Assembly (NCBI RefSeq): GCF_000718135.1
Contig: NZ_JOEM01000019.1
Location: 93,057 to 157,056 of the forward strand
Length of the DNA: 64,000 nucleotides
From: Streptomyces cyaneofuscatus
Lineage (GTDB): Bacteria; Actinomycetota; Actinomycetes; Streptomycetales; Streptomycetaceae
Direction of reading: 5' to 3'
Every line of letters starts with the position of its first letter. The first letter of the stretch is position 1. Under the pieces are notes generated by a model, which had not been told where the DNA came from, did not search any database, and saw only the letters and a program-made list of their open reading frames with translations. A program made the position numbers and the translations under genes. This document shows positions 17,826 through 26,445 of this stretch, piece by piece.

Positions 17826-19877
17826 GTGTCCAAACTGACCGACCTGCCCAAAAGGATCCTGATCGGCCGGGCGCTGCGCAGCGACAAGCTGGGGGAGACC
17901 CTCCTCCCCAAGCGCATCGCGCTCCCCGTCTTCGCATCCGACCCGCTGTCCTCGGTGGCGTATGCACCTGGAGAGGTGCTCCTCGTCCTGTCCATCGCGG
18001 GCGTGTCGGCGTACCACTTCAGCCCCTGGATCGCGCTGGCCGTCGTGGTCCTCATGTTCACGGTCGTCGCCTCCTACCGGCAGAACGTCCGCGCCTACCC
18101 GAGCGGCGGTGGCGACTACGAGGTCGCCACCACCAACCTCGGCCCCCGGGCCGGGCTGACCGTCGCCAGCGCGCTGCTGGTCGACTACGTCCTCACCGTG
18201 GCCGTGTCGATCTCCGCCGGAGTGGAGAACCTGGGCTCCGCGATCCCCTTCGTCATCGAGCACAAGACGCTCTGCGCGGTCGGCGCCATCGTGCTGCTCA
18301 CGGTGATGAACCTGCGCGGAGTCAGGGAGTCCGGAAAGCTGTTCGCGGTCCCGACGTACCTCTTCGTGGCCGGCGTCTTCCTCATGCTCCTCTGGGGCGC
18401 GTTCCGGGGCCTGGTCCTCGGCGACACGATGCACGCCCCGACCTCCGAGTTCGAGATCAAGCCCGAGCACCAGGGCATCGCCGGCTTCGCGCTCGTCTTC
18501 CTCCTCCTGCGCGCCTTCTCCTCCGGCTGCGCCGCCCTGACCGGCGTGGAGGCGATCAGCAACGGGGTGCCCGCCTTCCGCAAGCCGAAGTCCAAGAACG
18601 CCGCGACGACGCTCGCGATGATGGGGCTGCTCGCCGTCACCATGTTCTGCGGGATCATCGCCCTGGCCATGACCACCGGCGTCAAGATGGCCGAGTACCC
18701 GGCCAAGGACCTGATCCGCGACGGCGTGCCGGTCGGCGACGGCTACACCCAGGACCCGGTGATCGCCCAGGTCGCGGAGGCGGTCTTCGGCCACGGCTCG
18801 GTCCTCTTCATGCTCCTCGCCGCGGCCACCGCGCTGGTCCTCTTCCTGGCCGCGAACACCGCGTACAACGGTTTCCCGCTGCTCGGCTCGATCCTCGCCC
18901 AGGACCGCTACCTGCCGCGCCAGCTCCACACCCGCGGCGACCGGCTCGCCTTCTCCAACGGCATCGTGCTGCTGGCGGGCGCGGCCATCCTGCTGGTGTG
19001 GATCTACGGCGCGGACTCCACGCGCCTTATCCAGCTGTACATCGTCGGCGTCTTCGTCTCCTTCACCCTCAGCCAGACCGGCATGGTGCGGCACTGGAAC
19101 CGCCTGCTGGCCGACGAACGCGACCAGGCCATACGCCGCCACATGATCCGCTCCCGCGCCATCAACGCCTTCGGCGCTTTCTTCACGGGCCTGGTGCTCG
19201 TCGTCGTCCTGGCCACCAAGTTCACCCACGGTGCCTGGGTCGCGCTGCTCGGCATGGTGATCTTCTACGGCACGATGACCGCGATCCGGAAGCACTACGA
19301 CCGGGTGGCCGCCGAGATCTCCGCCGAGAACGCCTCCCCGGACGAGACGATCCGTCCCTCCCGCGTCCACGCGATCGTGCTGGTCTCCAAGCTGCACCGC
19401 CCGACCCTGCGCGCCCTCACCTACGCCAAGCTGATCCGCGCGGACCACCTGGAGGCGCTCTCCATCAGCGTCGACCCGGACGAGACGAAGGCCCTGCGCG
19501 AGGACTGGGAGCGGCGCGGCATCAACGTACCGCTCAAGATCCTCGACTCGCCCTACCGTGAGGTGACCCGCCCGGTCATCGAGTACGTGAAGGGCCTGCG
19601 GCGCCAGAGCCCGCGCGATGTGGTCAGCGTCTACATCCCGGAGTACGTCGTCGGCCACTGGTACGAGCACCTGCTGCACAACCAGAGCGCCCTGCGCCTC
19701 AAGGGCCGCCTGCTGTTCACCCCGGGCGTGATGGTCACCTCCGTCCCGTACCAGCTCCAGTCCTCCGAGGCGGCGAAGAAGCGGGCGCGCAGGCGTGCGG
19801 ACTGGAGCGCTCCGGGTTCGGTACGGCGGGGCCCGGTGGAACGCCGGCACCACAAGGAGCCGGGCCGGAAGGGCTGA
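17826..19877 (+). CDS. kimA: KimA-type high-affinity K+ transporter (APC superfamily)
   Basis: Potassium-proton symporter of the KUP/APC superfamily, cytoplasmic membrane, 683 residues. It shares distinctive strings with Bacillus KimA (YdaO), recalled from the family: DPLSSVAYAPGE, AYPSGGGDYEVA, LLVDYVLTVAVSISAG, FSSGCAALTGVEAISNGVPAF, RGDRLAFSNG and VGVFVSFTLSQTGM. About 12 membrane segments fill residues 25-480, followed by a cytoplasmic C-terminal domain (about 500-650) like the one that binds c-di-AMP in KimA, including LLHNQSALRLKGRL. The last 30 residues are a basic extension. The GTG start is at 17826. It lies near kdp and trkA genes. Confidence 0.88.
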   Translation: MSKLTDLPKRILIGRALRSDKLGETLLPKRIALPVFASDPLSSVAYAPGEVLLVLSIAGVSAYHFSPWIALAVVVLMFTVVASYRQNVRAYPSGGGDYEVATTNLGPRAGLTVASALLVDYVLTVAVSISAGVENLGSAIPFVIEHKTLCAVGAIVLLTVMNLRGVRESGKLFAVPTYLFVAGVFLMLLWGAFRGLVLGDTMHAPTSEFEIKPEHQGIAGFALVFLLLRAFSSGCAALTGVEAISNGVPAFRKPKSKNAATTLAMMGLLAVTMFCGIIALAMTTGVKMAEYPAKDLIRDGVPVGDGYTQDPVIAQVAEAVFGHGSVLFMLLAAATALVLFLAANTAYNGFPLLGSILAQDRYLPRQLHTRGDRLAFSNGIVLLAGAAILLVWIYGADSTRLIQLYIVGVFVSFTLSQTGMVRHWNRLLADERDQAIRRHMIRSRAINAFGAFFTGLVLVVVLATKFTHGAWVALLGMVIFYGTMTAIRKHYDRVAAEISAENASPDETIRPSRVHAIVLVSKLHRPTLRALTYAKLIRADHLEALSISVDPDETKALREDWERRGINVPLKILDSPYREVTRPVIEYVKGLRRQSPRDVVSVYIPEYVVGHWYEHLLHNQSALRLKGRLLFTPGVMVTSVPYQLQSSEAAKKRARRRADWSAPGSVRRGPVERRHHKEPGRKG

Positions 19878-19998
19878 GGCGGGCCGCGGCCGGTCGTGGT
19901 CGGAGCCCCGGCCACACCCACGTAGACTGGTCGGCTGTCGTCCGGGCACGCACGCCTGCCCGGTATGCCCCCCTTACCCCTCCCTGGAGCCTCCCCTC

Positions 19999-21327
19999 AT
20001 GCAGAACGCACCCACGTCGTCGCTGGTCGGGGAGGAGTACGAGGTCGAGGTCGGTCCCGTCGCACACGGCGGCCACTGCATCGCCCGTACCGCCGAGAAC
20101 CAGGTCCTCTTCGTCCGACACACGCTCCCCGGCGAGAAGATCATCGCCAAGGTCACCGACGGCGACACGGACTCCCGCTTCCTGCGGGCCGACGCGGTAC
20201 GGATCCTGGAGCCGTCCAAGGACCGGGTCGAGGCCCCGTGCCCGTACGCCGGCCCCGGCATGTGCGGCGGCTGCGACTGGCAGCACGCCAAGCCCGGCGC
20301 GCAGCGCCGCCTCAAGGGCGAGGTGATCGCCGAGCAGCTCCAGCGCCTGGCGGGCCTGACGCCCGAGGAGGCCGGCTGGGACGGCACGGTCATGCCCGCC
20401 GATGGCGACAAGCTCCCGCCGGGCGAGGTCCCCGCGTGGCGCACCCGCGTCCAGTACACCGTCGACGCGGACGGCCGGGCGGGCCTGCGTAAGCACCGCT
20501 CGCACGACGTCCAGCCGATCGACCGCTGCCTGATCGCCGCACCCGGAGTCTCCGAGCTCGGCGTGGAGAAGCGCGAATGGCCACAGATCGCTGCGGTCGA
20601 GGCCATCACCGCCACCGGCTCGAACGACCGCCAGGTGATCCTCACCCCGAAGCCCGGCGGCCGGCTCCCCCTGGTCGAGCTGGACAAGCCGGTCTCCGTA
20701 CTCCGCGTCGAGGAGCACGACGGCGGCGTCCACCGCGTCCACGGCCGCGCCTTCGTCCGCGAACGCGCCGACGACCGCACGTACCGCGTCGGCTCCGGCG
20801 GCTTCTGGCAGGTCCACCCGCAGGCCGCCAACACCCTGGTCCGCGCGGTCATGCAAGGCCTGCTGCCCCGCAAGAACGACACGGCCCTCGACCTCTACTG
20901 CGGCGTCGGCCTCTTCGCCGGAGCCATCGGCCAGCGCATCGGCGAGAAGGGCGCGGTGCTCGGCATCGAGTCCGGCAAGCGCGCGGTCGAGGACGCCCGC
21001 CACAACCTCAAGGACCTGGACCGGGTCCGCATCGAACAGGGCAAGGTCGACCAGGTCCTGCCCCGGACGGGCATCACGGAGTGCGACCTGATCGTCCTGG
21101 ACCCGCCGCGCGCGGGCGCGGGCAAGCAGGTGGTCAAGCACCTGTCGGGTCTGGGCGCCCGCAAGATCGCCTACGTGGCCTGCGACCCGGCGGCGCTGGC
21201 CCGGGACCTGGCGTACTTCGCGGAGGGCGGGTATCGGGTGCGGACGCTGCGGGCGTTCGATCTGTTTCCTATGACGCACCATGTGGAGTGCGTGGCGATC
21301 CTTGAACCCATCGGAAAGGGGGCCTGA
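19999..21327 (+). CDS. TRAM-domain class I SAM-dependent RNA methyltransferase (TrmA/RlmD-like)
   Basis: RNA m5U methyltransferase of the RlmD/TrmA family, 442 residues. Order: N-terminal TRAM domain (about 9-70), a 4Fe-4S cluster motif with Cys81 (CPYAGPGMCGGCDWQH) and a fourth Cys in DRCLIA, and a SAM-binding Rossmann domain (ALDLYCGVGLFAGAIG). LDPPRAGAG and the catalytic Cys395 in YVACDPAALARDL follow. The target base (tRNA or 23S rRNA) cannot be told from sequence. I chose the ATG at 19999, which is followed by the TRAM domain; the upstream extension overlaps kimA. Confidence 0.9.
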   Translation: MQNAPTSSLVGEEYEVEVGPVAHGGHCIARTAENQVLFVRHTLPGEKIIAKVTDGDTDSRFLRADAVRILEPSKDRVEAPCPYAGPGMCGGCDWQHAKPGAQRRLKGEVIAEQLQRLAGLTPEEAGWDGTVMPADGDKLPPGEVPAWRTRVQYTVDADGRAGLRKHRSHDVQPIDRCLIAAPGVSELGVEKREWPQIAAVEAITATGSNDRQVILTPKPGGRLPLVELDKPVSVLRVEEHDGGVHRVHGRAFVRERADDRTYRVGSGGFWQVHPQAANTLVRAVMQGLLPRKNDTALDLYCGVGLFAGAIGQRIGEKGAVLGIESGKRAVEDARHNLKDLDRVRIEQGKVDQVLPRTGITECDLIVLDPPRAGAGKQVVKHLSGLGARKIAYVACDPAALARDLAYFAEGGYRVRTLRAFDLFPMTHHVECVAILEPIGKGA

Positions 21328-21434
21328 CCCGCGGGCTGGGCTATGTGCGCTGTAAGCGTGATGGGCGACTTCTTGACGTTCCATCCTCTCAGAGCACCTC
21401 GTCGGAAGCCGGGCTCCTACGAGCGGCAGGCGGT

Positions 21435-21995
21435 TCAGTGGTCGGCGAAGTTCCAGAACATGCCCACCTCGGTGTCCGAGACGACGACCAAGCCGTAGTC
21501 CTCCGAGTACACGCTCAGCGGGCTGTATGCCCAGCTCGACGATGTGAAGTCGAGCGCACCGCTCACGTGGCCGGGCTTGTCGACGTTGGTGTGAAAGCTG
21601 GCGGTGTCCCCGTAACGCGCGAGGATCGTGCGCGCCATCGCCCGCAGCTCCTCGTCACTTTCGGTGAAGCGACTCAGGTTGGACAGCGTGCAGCGGTCGT
21701 CCGTGAGGGCGAGGAGCAGGTTCTCGGCACTGTCCCGATCGATCTCCTGGAGACGCCTCGCGATGTGCGCCGGCGGGTGGGCGACGAAGGGGTAGGCGGG
21801 GGACGCCTCGCGCTCCGGGTTCCGAGCCGCGTCATCGAGACCTGTCCAGCCGCGAGGGTCCGGGGCCCGTGCCATCAGAGCAAGGACGTCGAGGACCCAG
21901 TTCTCGTGGCGACGCGGGCCCGTGGCGTCGTACGGGTACGCGTCCTCGTACAAGTGGCGTACCGCGGCTTCCCAGGACGTCTGGTCGACGGACAC
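21435..21995 (-). CDS. Putative immunity protein for an RNase A-like toxin
   Basis: Open frame of 186 codons from GTG 21995, with GAGAAAGG ten bases upstream. The product is acidic, soluble, helix-rich and has no motif I recognise; the N-terminus contains WEAAVRHLYEDAYPYDA and the C-terminus GLVVVSDTEVGMFWNF. It follows directly after a broken toxin C-terminus on the same strand, the usual place for a cognate immunity gene, so I infer that role. The open frame continues upstream to 22247 into the toxin remnant, which is probably not part of the true protein. Confidence 0.45.
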   Translation of the reverse strand: MSVDQTSWEAAVRHLYEDAYPYDATGPRRHENWVLDVLALMARAPDPRGWTGLDDAARNPEREASPAYPFVAHPPAHIARRLQEIDRDSAENLLLALTDDRCTLSNLSRFTESDEELRAMARTILARYGDTASFHTNVDKPGHVSGALDFTSSSWAYSPLSVYSEDYGLVVVSDTEVGMFWNFADH

Positions 21996-21996
21996 G

Positions 21997-22334
21997 TGGT
22001 GCTGGCCTTTCTCGGTTTTCGCCAGGATTTGAAGGGCATCGACGTCATGACAGTGAATGGGGGGTTGCGGCTGCCGGCGTAGCGGATACGCGTGTCGGCG
22101 CCACTCACGTCGTGGGCCTGGGCATTCAGACCGCCCTGCTTGTACCCGGACAGCGGGTCGTTGGGGTCCACCGGCTGCTTGCTCACGCTGCGCCAACCGC
22201 TCGTCCGTCTTACCGACGTGCTTGTCCAAAGTATGGCCGTTCGCCATGCCGGTGTACTTGTCGACAATCCCGTTCGGCTTGCTCGCGTCGATGTTCAGTG
22301 TGGTGGCTGTGGACGTGCAGGAAGCGGTGCTCTT
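21997..22334 (-). pseudogene. Fossil of a bacterial RNase A-like (CdiA-CT type) toxin domain
   Basis: Reading the minus strand from the P450 stop, the sequence KYTGMANGHTLDKHVGKTDE appears, typical of the start of the bacterial RNase A-like toxin domain (GHTL..HVGKTDE..LAQRL). About 8 residues later the frame shifts. A second frame continues with DPLSGYKQGG, AHDVSGADTRIRYAG and PPFTVMTSMP, matching the end of the same domain. The middle (about 40 residues) is missing, no start codon or upstream toxin body exists, and a P450 gene abuts it. It is therefore a broken remnant. Domain assignment rests on motif memory. Confidence 0.55.
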
Positions 22335-23582
22335 TCACCCCTTCAGCCGCACCGGCAACTTCTGCACACTGTTCCCCACGAACGAGGCGTGGCGGGGCAG
22401 TTCCGGCTCCGGGACCGCGAGGTCCAGGGCCGGGAAGCGGGTGAAAAGCTGTTCCAGGGCCGTGGTGCTCTCCAGACGGGCCAGGGGCGCGCCCATGCAG
22501 TAGTGCGCGCCGTGTCCCAGCGAGAGGTGGCGGGACTTGCCGGGGCGGGTGATGTCGAAGCGGGCCGCGTCCGGGCCGTGGGCCTGCGTGTCGCGGCCGG
22601 CCGCCGAGTAGCCCGCGAGGACCGGGGTGCCCTGGGGGATCACGGTGCCGTCCAGGGTCAGGTCGCGGGTCGGGTAGCGGAAGGGGAAGTAGCTGACCGG
22701 GCTGTCCCAGCGCAGGGTCTCCTCCACCACGTCCGCCCAGCTCGCCCCGCCGGTCAGGACCAGGTCGAGCTGGTCCCGGTGGGTGCACAGGGCGCGTACG
22801 GCGTTCGTGATCAGGTTCAGCGTCGTCTCGTGCCCCGCGATGATGGTCAGCATCAGCGTGCCGATCAGCTCGTGCGGGCTGAACCGGTCGCCGTCCTCCT
22901 CACGGGCCGCGATCATCGCGCTGGTGAGGTCGTCCCCCGGGTCGGCCGTCCGGGCGGCCGCGACCGCGCTCAGGACCTCCACCATCTCCCGGTTGGCCGC
23001 CATCGCCTCGGCCGGCCCGATGTCCGTGGCCACGATCTGGTTGGAGAGGTGGTGCAGCCGGTCGTGGTGGCCCTCGTCCACGCCCAGCAGTTCGCAGATG
23101 ACGCCCATCGGCAGCGGCAGCGCGAAGTGGGTGCGCAGGTCGACGACGCCGTCCTCCGTTGCGGCCGTCTCCAGGCCGCTCAGCAGGCGGGATGTCAGTT
23201 CCGCTACGTATGGGCGTAGTTCCTCGACCCGGCGGGCCGTGAACGCCTTGCTCATCAGCGACCGCAGCCGCCGGTGGTCGTCGCCGTCCGCGGTCGTCAT
23301 CCCCTGCACCGTGGCGAAGGTCTTCAGCGGCCAGCCGTCGGCGATCTCCCCGGCCTGCAGCGCCGTGAAGTGCTGCGCGTTCTTGGCGACGTCGGGGTGC
23401 GCGAGGAACTCCTTGAGCGCGTCGTGGCCCAGCACGGCCATCCCCCGCACCTCGCCGGGGAGGACCACCGGGGTGACCGACCCCTGGGCCAGCAGCCGGG
23501 CGTTGGCCGCGTGCGGGCAGCCGCCCGCCGGGTCCAGGCGGTGCGGGCGGTCGGCCGTGGGGTTCTGCGGTGACGTGTTCAA
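22335..23582 (-). CDS. cvnF: CvnF, CYP154-like cytochrome P450
   Basis: Bacterial class I cytochrome P450, 415 residues, last gene of the conservon. Motifs: I-helix IIAGHETT (oxygen activation), K-helix EETLR (intact ExxR), and the heme ligand loop SLGHGAHYCMGAPLARLE. I chose the TTG at 23582, which has GGAG five bases upstream and gives normal P450 length; the open frame continues much further but lacks similarity. CYP154 enzymes often sit beside CYP157 in conservons, as here. Substrate unknown. Confidence 0.85.
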   Translation of the reverse strand: MNTSPQNPTADRPHRLDPAGGCPHAANARLLAQGSVTPVVLPGEVRGMAVLGHDALKEFLAHPDVAKNAQHFTALQAGEIADGWPLKTFATVQGMTTADGDDHRRLRSLMSKAFTARRVEELRPYVAELTSRLLSGLETAATEDGVVDLRTHFALPLPMGVICELLGVDEGHHDRLHHLSNQIVATDIGPAEAMAANREMVEVLSAVAAARTADPGDDLTSAMIAAREEDGDRFSPHELIGTLMLTIIAGHETTLNLITNAVRALCTHRDQLDLVLTGGASWADVVEETLRWDSPVSYFPFRYPTRDLTLDGTVIPQGTPVLAGYSAAGRDTQAHGPDAARFDITRPGKSRHLSLGHGAHYCMGAPLARLESTTALEQLFTRFPALDLAVPEPELPRHASFVGNSVQKLPVRLKG

Positions 23583-23671
23583 CAGGGCTCCAGGTCTTCG
23601 GAGGGAGAGATGGGGACAAGCCGGGGGAGGACGTGCTCCGAACGGGTGAGTGCGGACGGGCTTGGAACGGG

Positions 23672-25033
23672 TCAGTGCGGACGGGCCGGTGGCCGCACCG
23701 CGTTCCGGCGCGGCCACGCCGGGCCCGGGCCCGGGGCCGCGGTCGCGGTCGCCTGGGAGGGTACCGGCCCCTGCGGCAACTGCGGCGAGGTGAAGCGCAC
23801 GGGCAGCGTGCCCAGGCCCTTGCTCCAAGGCGAGTTGACCCACGTCAACTCGGCTTCCGGAACTGCCAGTTCCAGGTCGGGCAGCCGGTGCCGGATCGTG
23901 TCGACCGCGGTCCGGGTGATCAGCCGGGCCGGGTCCTGGGCGGGGCAGGTGTGCGGGCCCGCGCCGAATGCCAGATGGGAGCGGTTGCCGACCACGGGGG
24001 CGCCGTCGGCCGGCAGGACCTCCGGATCCGCGTTGGCCGCCGCCAGGCCCAGGATCAGCATGTCGCCCGCCCGGATGTCCTGGCCGCCGAAACTCATGTC
24101 GCGGGTGGCGTAGCGGGCCGGGAAGTTCTGGGTGGGCGGGAAGCGCCACAGGACCAGGTCGAGTGCGTCGTCCACGCTGAGGTGGCCGCCGCTCAGCGAG
24201 GAGCGCAGCGCGGGGTCGCAGAGCAGGATGCGCAGCGCGGTGGCGATCCAGTTCACCGTGGTCTGGTTGCCCGCCACGAACATGACCACCAGGTTGTGCA
24301 GCACCTCCTCGTCGGTGAGCCGCGCCGGGTGGTGCAGCAGCGCCGAGACGATGTCGTCGCCCCTCACCCGCCGCTTCTCCTCGATCAGTGACAGCAGGAT
24401 GGCGCCCATCCTGCGACTGGCGTCCGCCGCCCCGCTGGTGGCGGACACCAGGCCTCCCACCGCCTCCACCAGCTCCCGGCCGGTCCGGTCGTCCACCCCG
24501 AGCAGCCCGGCGATCACCCGCATCGGCAGCATGCGCGCGTAGGTGGCGACGAGATCGGCCTCGCCGTGCGCCGCGAATCCGGTGATCAGGGCCTCAGCGG
24601 TGGTCCGTACGCTGCGGCGCAGCTCGTGCCCGTTGATCCCGGCCAGCGCGTCGGAGACGGCGACGCGCATCCTGCGGTGCTGCTGTCCGTCCGCGAAGAG
24701 CAGCGCGGGGCGCCAGCCGACCATCGGCAGGATCGGCGAGTCGGCCGGCACCCGCCCTTCGCGCAGCAGGCTCCACCGGCGAGGGTCGTGCGAGAAATCC
24801 TGTTCCTCGCGGGTGAGCCGGAGCAGTTCGCGGTGGCCCAGGACCAGCCAGGCGCCGATGCCGGGGGCTACGGACACCGGCGCCACCGGGCCGTGTGTGC
24901 CGCGCAGTTCCTCGTACAGCGCGGGCATCGTGTTGCCGTCGAGGTCGGGCCCGTACAGCGCGGCCGCCGTGACGGGGGCGCCGGTGACGGGGCAGCCGGC
25001 GGCCGGCCCGGCCGTGGGGTGGGGCGTGCTCAT
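23672..25033 (-). CDS. cvnE: CvnE, CYP157-like cytochrome P450 lacking the ExxR motif
   Basis: Cytochrome P450 of 453 residues. The I-helix reads FVAGNQTT and the heme loop is AFGAGPHTCPAQDPARL, with the axial Cys present. In the K-helix the normally universal ExxR is replaced by DLVLW (in ALDLVLWRFPP), matching the CYP157 family in which this motif is EQSLW. The C-terminal 35 residues are a Pro/Ala tail. The start overlaps the cvnD stop by 4 bases (ATGA). Whether it is catalytic, or works with the adjacent CYP154, is unknown. Confidence 0.87.
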   Translation of the reverse strand: MSTPHPTAGPAAGCPVTGAPVTAAALYGPDLDGNTMPALYEELRGTHGPVAPVSVAPGIGAWLVLGHRELLRLTREEQDFSHDPRRWSLLREGRVPADSPILPMVGWRPALLFADGQQHRRMRVAVSDALAGINGHELRRSVRTTAEALITGFAAHGEADLVATYARMLPMRVIAGLLGVDDRTGRELVEAVGGLVSATSGAADASRRMGAILLSLIEEKRRVRGDDIVSALLHHPARLTDEEVLHNLVVMFVAGNQTTVNWIATALRILLCDPALRSSLSGGHLSVDDALDLVLWRFPPTQNFPARYATRDMSFGGQDIRAGDMLILGLAAANADPEVLPADGAPVVGNRSHLAFGAGPHTCPAQDPARLITRTAVDTIRHRLPDLELAVPEAELTWVNSPWSKGLGTLPVRFTSPQLPQGPVPSQATATAAPGPGPAWPRRNAVRPPARPH

Positions 25034-25665
25034 GAGGGCTCCGTGGCGACGTGGATGAGGTGGCGGACCAGGGCGATCAGCGCCCGGATCGATGAGGCCC
25101 GGTCCCGGGCGTCACAGGTCACCAGCGGGGTGCCGGGCAGCAGGTCGAGGGCCGTACGGATGTCGTCGGCGTCGTACCGGGGGCCGGACGGGAAGACGTT
25201 GACGGCGACCGCGAAGGGCAGGTCCAGATCCTCCAGGTTGTCCAGCGCGTCGAAAGAAGCCGCCAGATCCCGGCTGTCCACCAGGGCGAGCGCGCCGAGC
25301 GCCCCCTTGGCCAGGTCCCGCCAGGCCGGCAGGAACCGCTGCTGGCCCGGCGTGCCGAACAGATACAGGACCAGGTCGCCGTCGATGGTCAGCCGGCCGA
25401 AGTCGAGAGCGACGGTGGTGGTCTTCTTGCCGCTGTCCCCGGCGTACGGGTCCACCCGGGCGCCCGCCCGGGTCATCGACGCCTCGGTGGAGAGCGGTTC
25501 GATCTCCGACACCGTACCGATCAGCGTCGTCTTGCCCACCCCCAGCGGGCCGACGACCAGGATCTTCGCCGCGCCCGACACGTTCGAGTCGAGGTACTTC
25601 CCGTCGGCCGCGGCGGGCGGCGGGCCGGCCTCGGCCAGGGTTTCAGAGGCAGCTTTCGAGACCAT
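25030..25665 (-). CDS. cvnD: CvnD, small GTP-binding protein
   Basis: Ras/Mgl-like GTPase of 211 residues, the switch protein of the conservon. The P-loop is VVGPLGVGKTTL (about 37-48), and the G3 region reads LFGTPGQQRF. A 35-residue polar N-terminus precedes the fold. It starts 23 bases inside cvnC, and its stop overlaps cvnE. In conservons the four proteins CvnA-D form a membrane-associated complex likened to eukaryotic G-protein signalling. Confidence 0.88.
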   Translation of the reverse strand: MVSKAASETLAEAGPPPAAADGKYLDSNVSGAAKILVVGPLGVGKTTLIGTVSEIEPLSTEASMTRAGARVDPYAGDSGKKTTTVALDFGRLTIDGDLVLYLFGTPGQQRFLPAWRDLAKGALGALALVDSRDLAASFDALDNLEDLDLPFAVAVNVFPSGPRYDADDIRTALDLLPGTPLVTCDARDRASSIRALIALVRHLIHVATEPS

Positions 25666-26002
25666 GGAGGACCTTTCTGAGCATGGTCACATCGGCGCGT
25701 TCGGCCGGCGGGATGGGCGGCCGGGTCACGATCAGCCCCCATCGGAGGAGATCGGAGAGCAGCACCTGCGCGACCGACGGCGGCTGGCCGAGGTGAGCGG
25801 CCACCTCCGCGACCGAGATGAGCCCCTCGCAGTGCTTCAGGATGGCGAGGTGCTCCGGCTGGAGGGAGGCGGGGAACGCCGCCTCCGCCGTCATCACCAG
25901 GGATTCCCAGGACAGCGGCTCGCCCTCGGACTCCGTGCGGCCGCGGGTGATGACATAGGGGCGGATCGCCGAGGCCCTCGGCACCTCAGGCCGCTCTGCC
26001 AT
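25643..26002 (-). CDS. cvnC: CvnC, DUF742 family protein
   Basis: Small protein of 119 residues of the DUF742 family, a winged-helix-like fold found in all conservons. Recognisable parts are SAIRPYVITRGRT at the start, HCEGLISVAEVAAHLGQPPSVAQVLLSDLL in the middle and LRKVLHGLESCL at the end, which is close to the typical DUF742 ending RVLxGLRAL. I chose the ATG at 26002, which overlaps the cvnB stop (ATGA); the open frame extends further but out of family. Confidence 0.87.
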   Translation of the reverse strand: MAERPEVPRASAIRPYVITRGRTESEGEPLSWESLVMTAEAAFPASLQPEHLAILKHCEGLISVAEVAAHLGQPPSVAQVLLSDLLRWGLIVTRPPIPPAERADVTMLRKVLHGLESCL

Positions 26003-26445
26003 CACGTCGCGGCGGCCTCGTCCCGGGGCAGGCTGCTCAGGTGTGCGCCGATCTTCGCGACCAGCAACTGCATCTGCTGGGCCACCAGGCCCACGTCGGC
26101 GTCCAGATCGGTGGCGACCCCCAGGTGCGCGCCCACCCCGGCATGGGTGAACAGCACGAACCCCTGGTCGGTCTCCAGCATCAACTGGCGTGTCCCGGCA
26201 CCCCGTCCGAACAGCAGCGCGCTGGTGGACCGGCCCGTCATGGTCATCGCCGCACTGGCCGCCGAGAGCGACTCCGCGTCGGCGACGCTCAGGCTGGCCA
26301 CCGGACCCGAGAGGTTCTCGGCGGAGGCGTGGCCGAGACGCAACCCGTCCTCGGACACCACCACGGCGTGCCGGACGCCGGGAATCTCGGTGAGGGGGCG
26401 GAGCATCCATCCCAGGTCGGGGAGTCGAGTGATGGTTCCGGTCAC
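26002..26445 (-). CDS. cvnB: CvnB, roadblock/LC7 domain protein
   Basis: Roadblock/LC7-fold protein of 147 residues, likely the GTPase partner of CvnD. The core runs from LRPLTEIPGVRHAVVVSEDGLRLG to the segment VGLVAQQMQLLVAKIGAHL. I chose the GTG at 26445, which overlaps the cvnA stop by 4 bases (GTGA) and precedes the conserved LxWMLxxL start. Confidence 0.87.
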   Translation of the reverse strand: MTGTITRLPDLGWMLRPLTEIPGVRHAVVVSEDGLRLGHASAENLSGPVASLSVADAESLSAASAAMTMTGRSTSALLFGRGAGTRQLMLETDQGFVLFTHAGVGAHLGVATDLDADVGLVAQQMQLLVAKIGAHLSSLPRDEAAAT

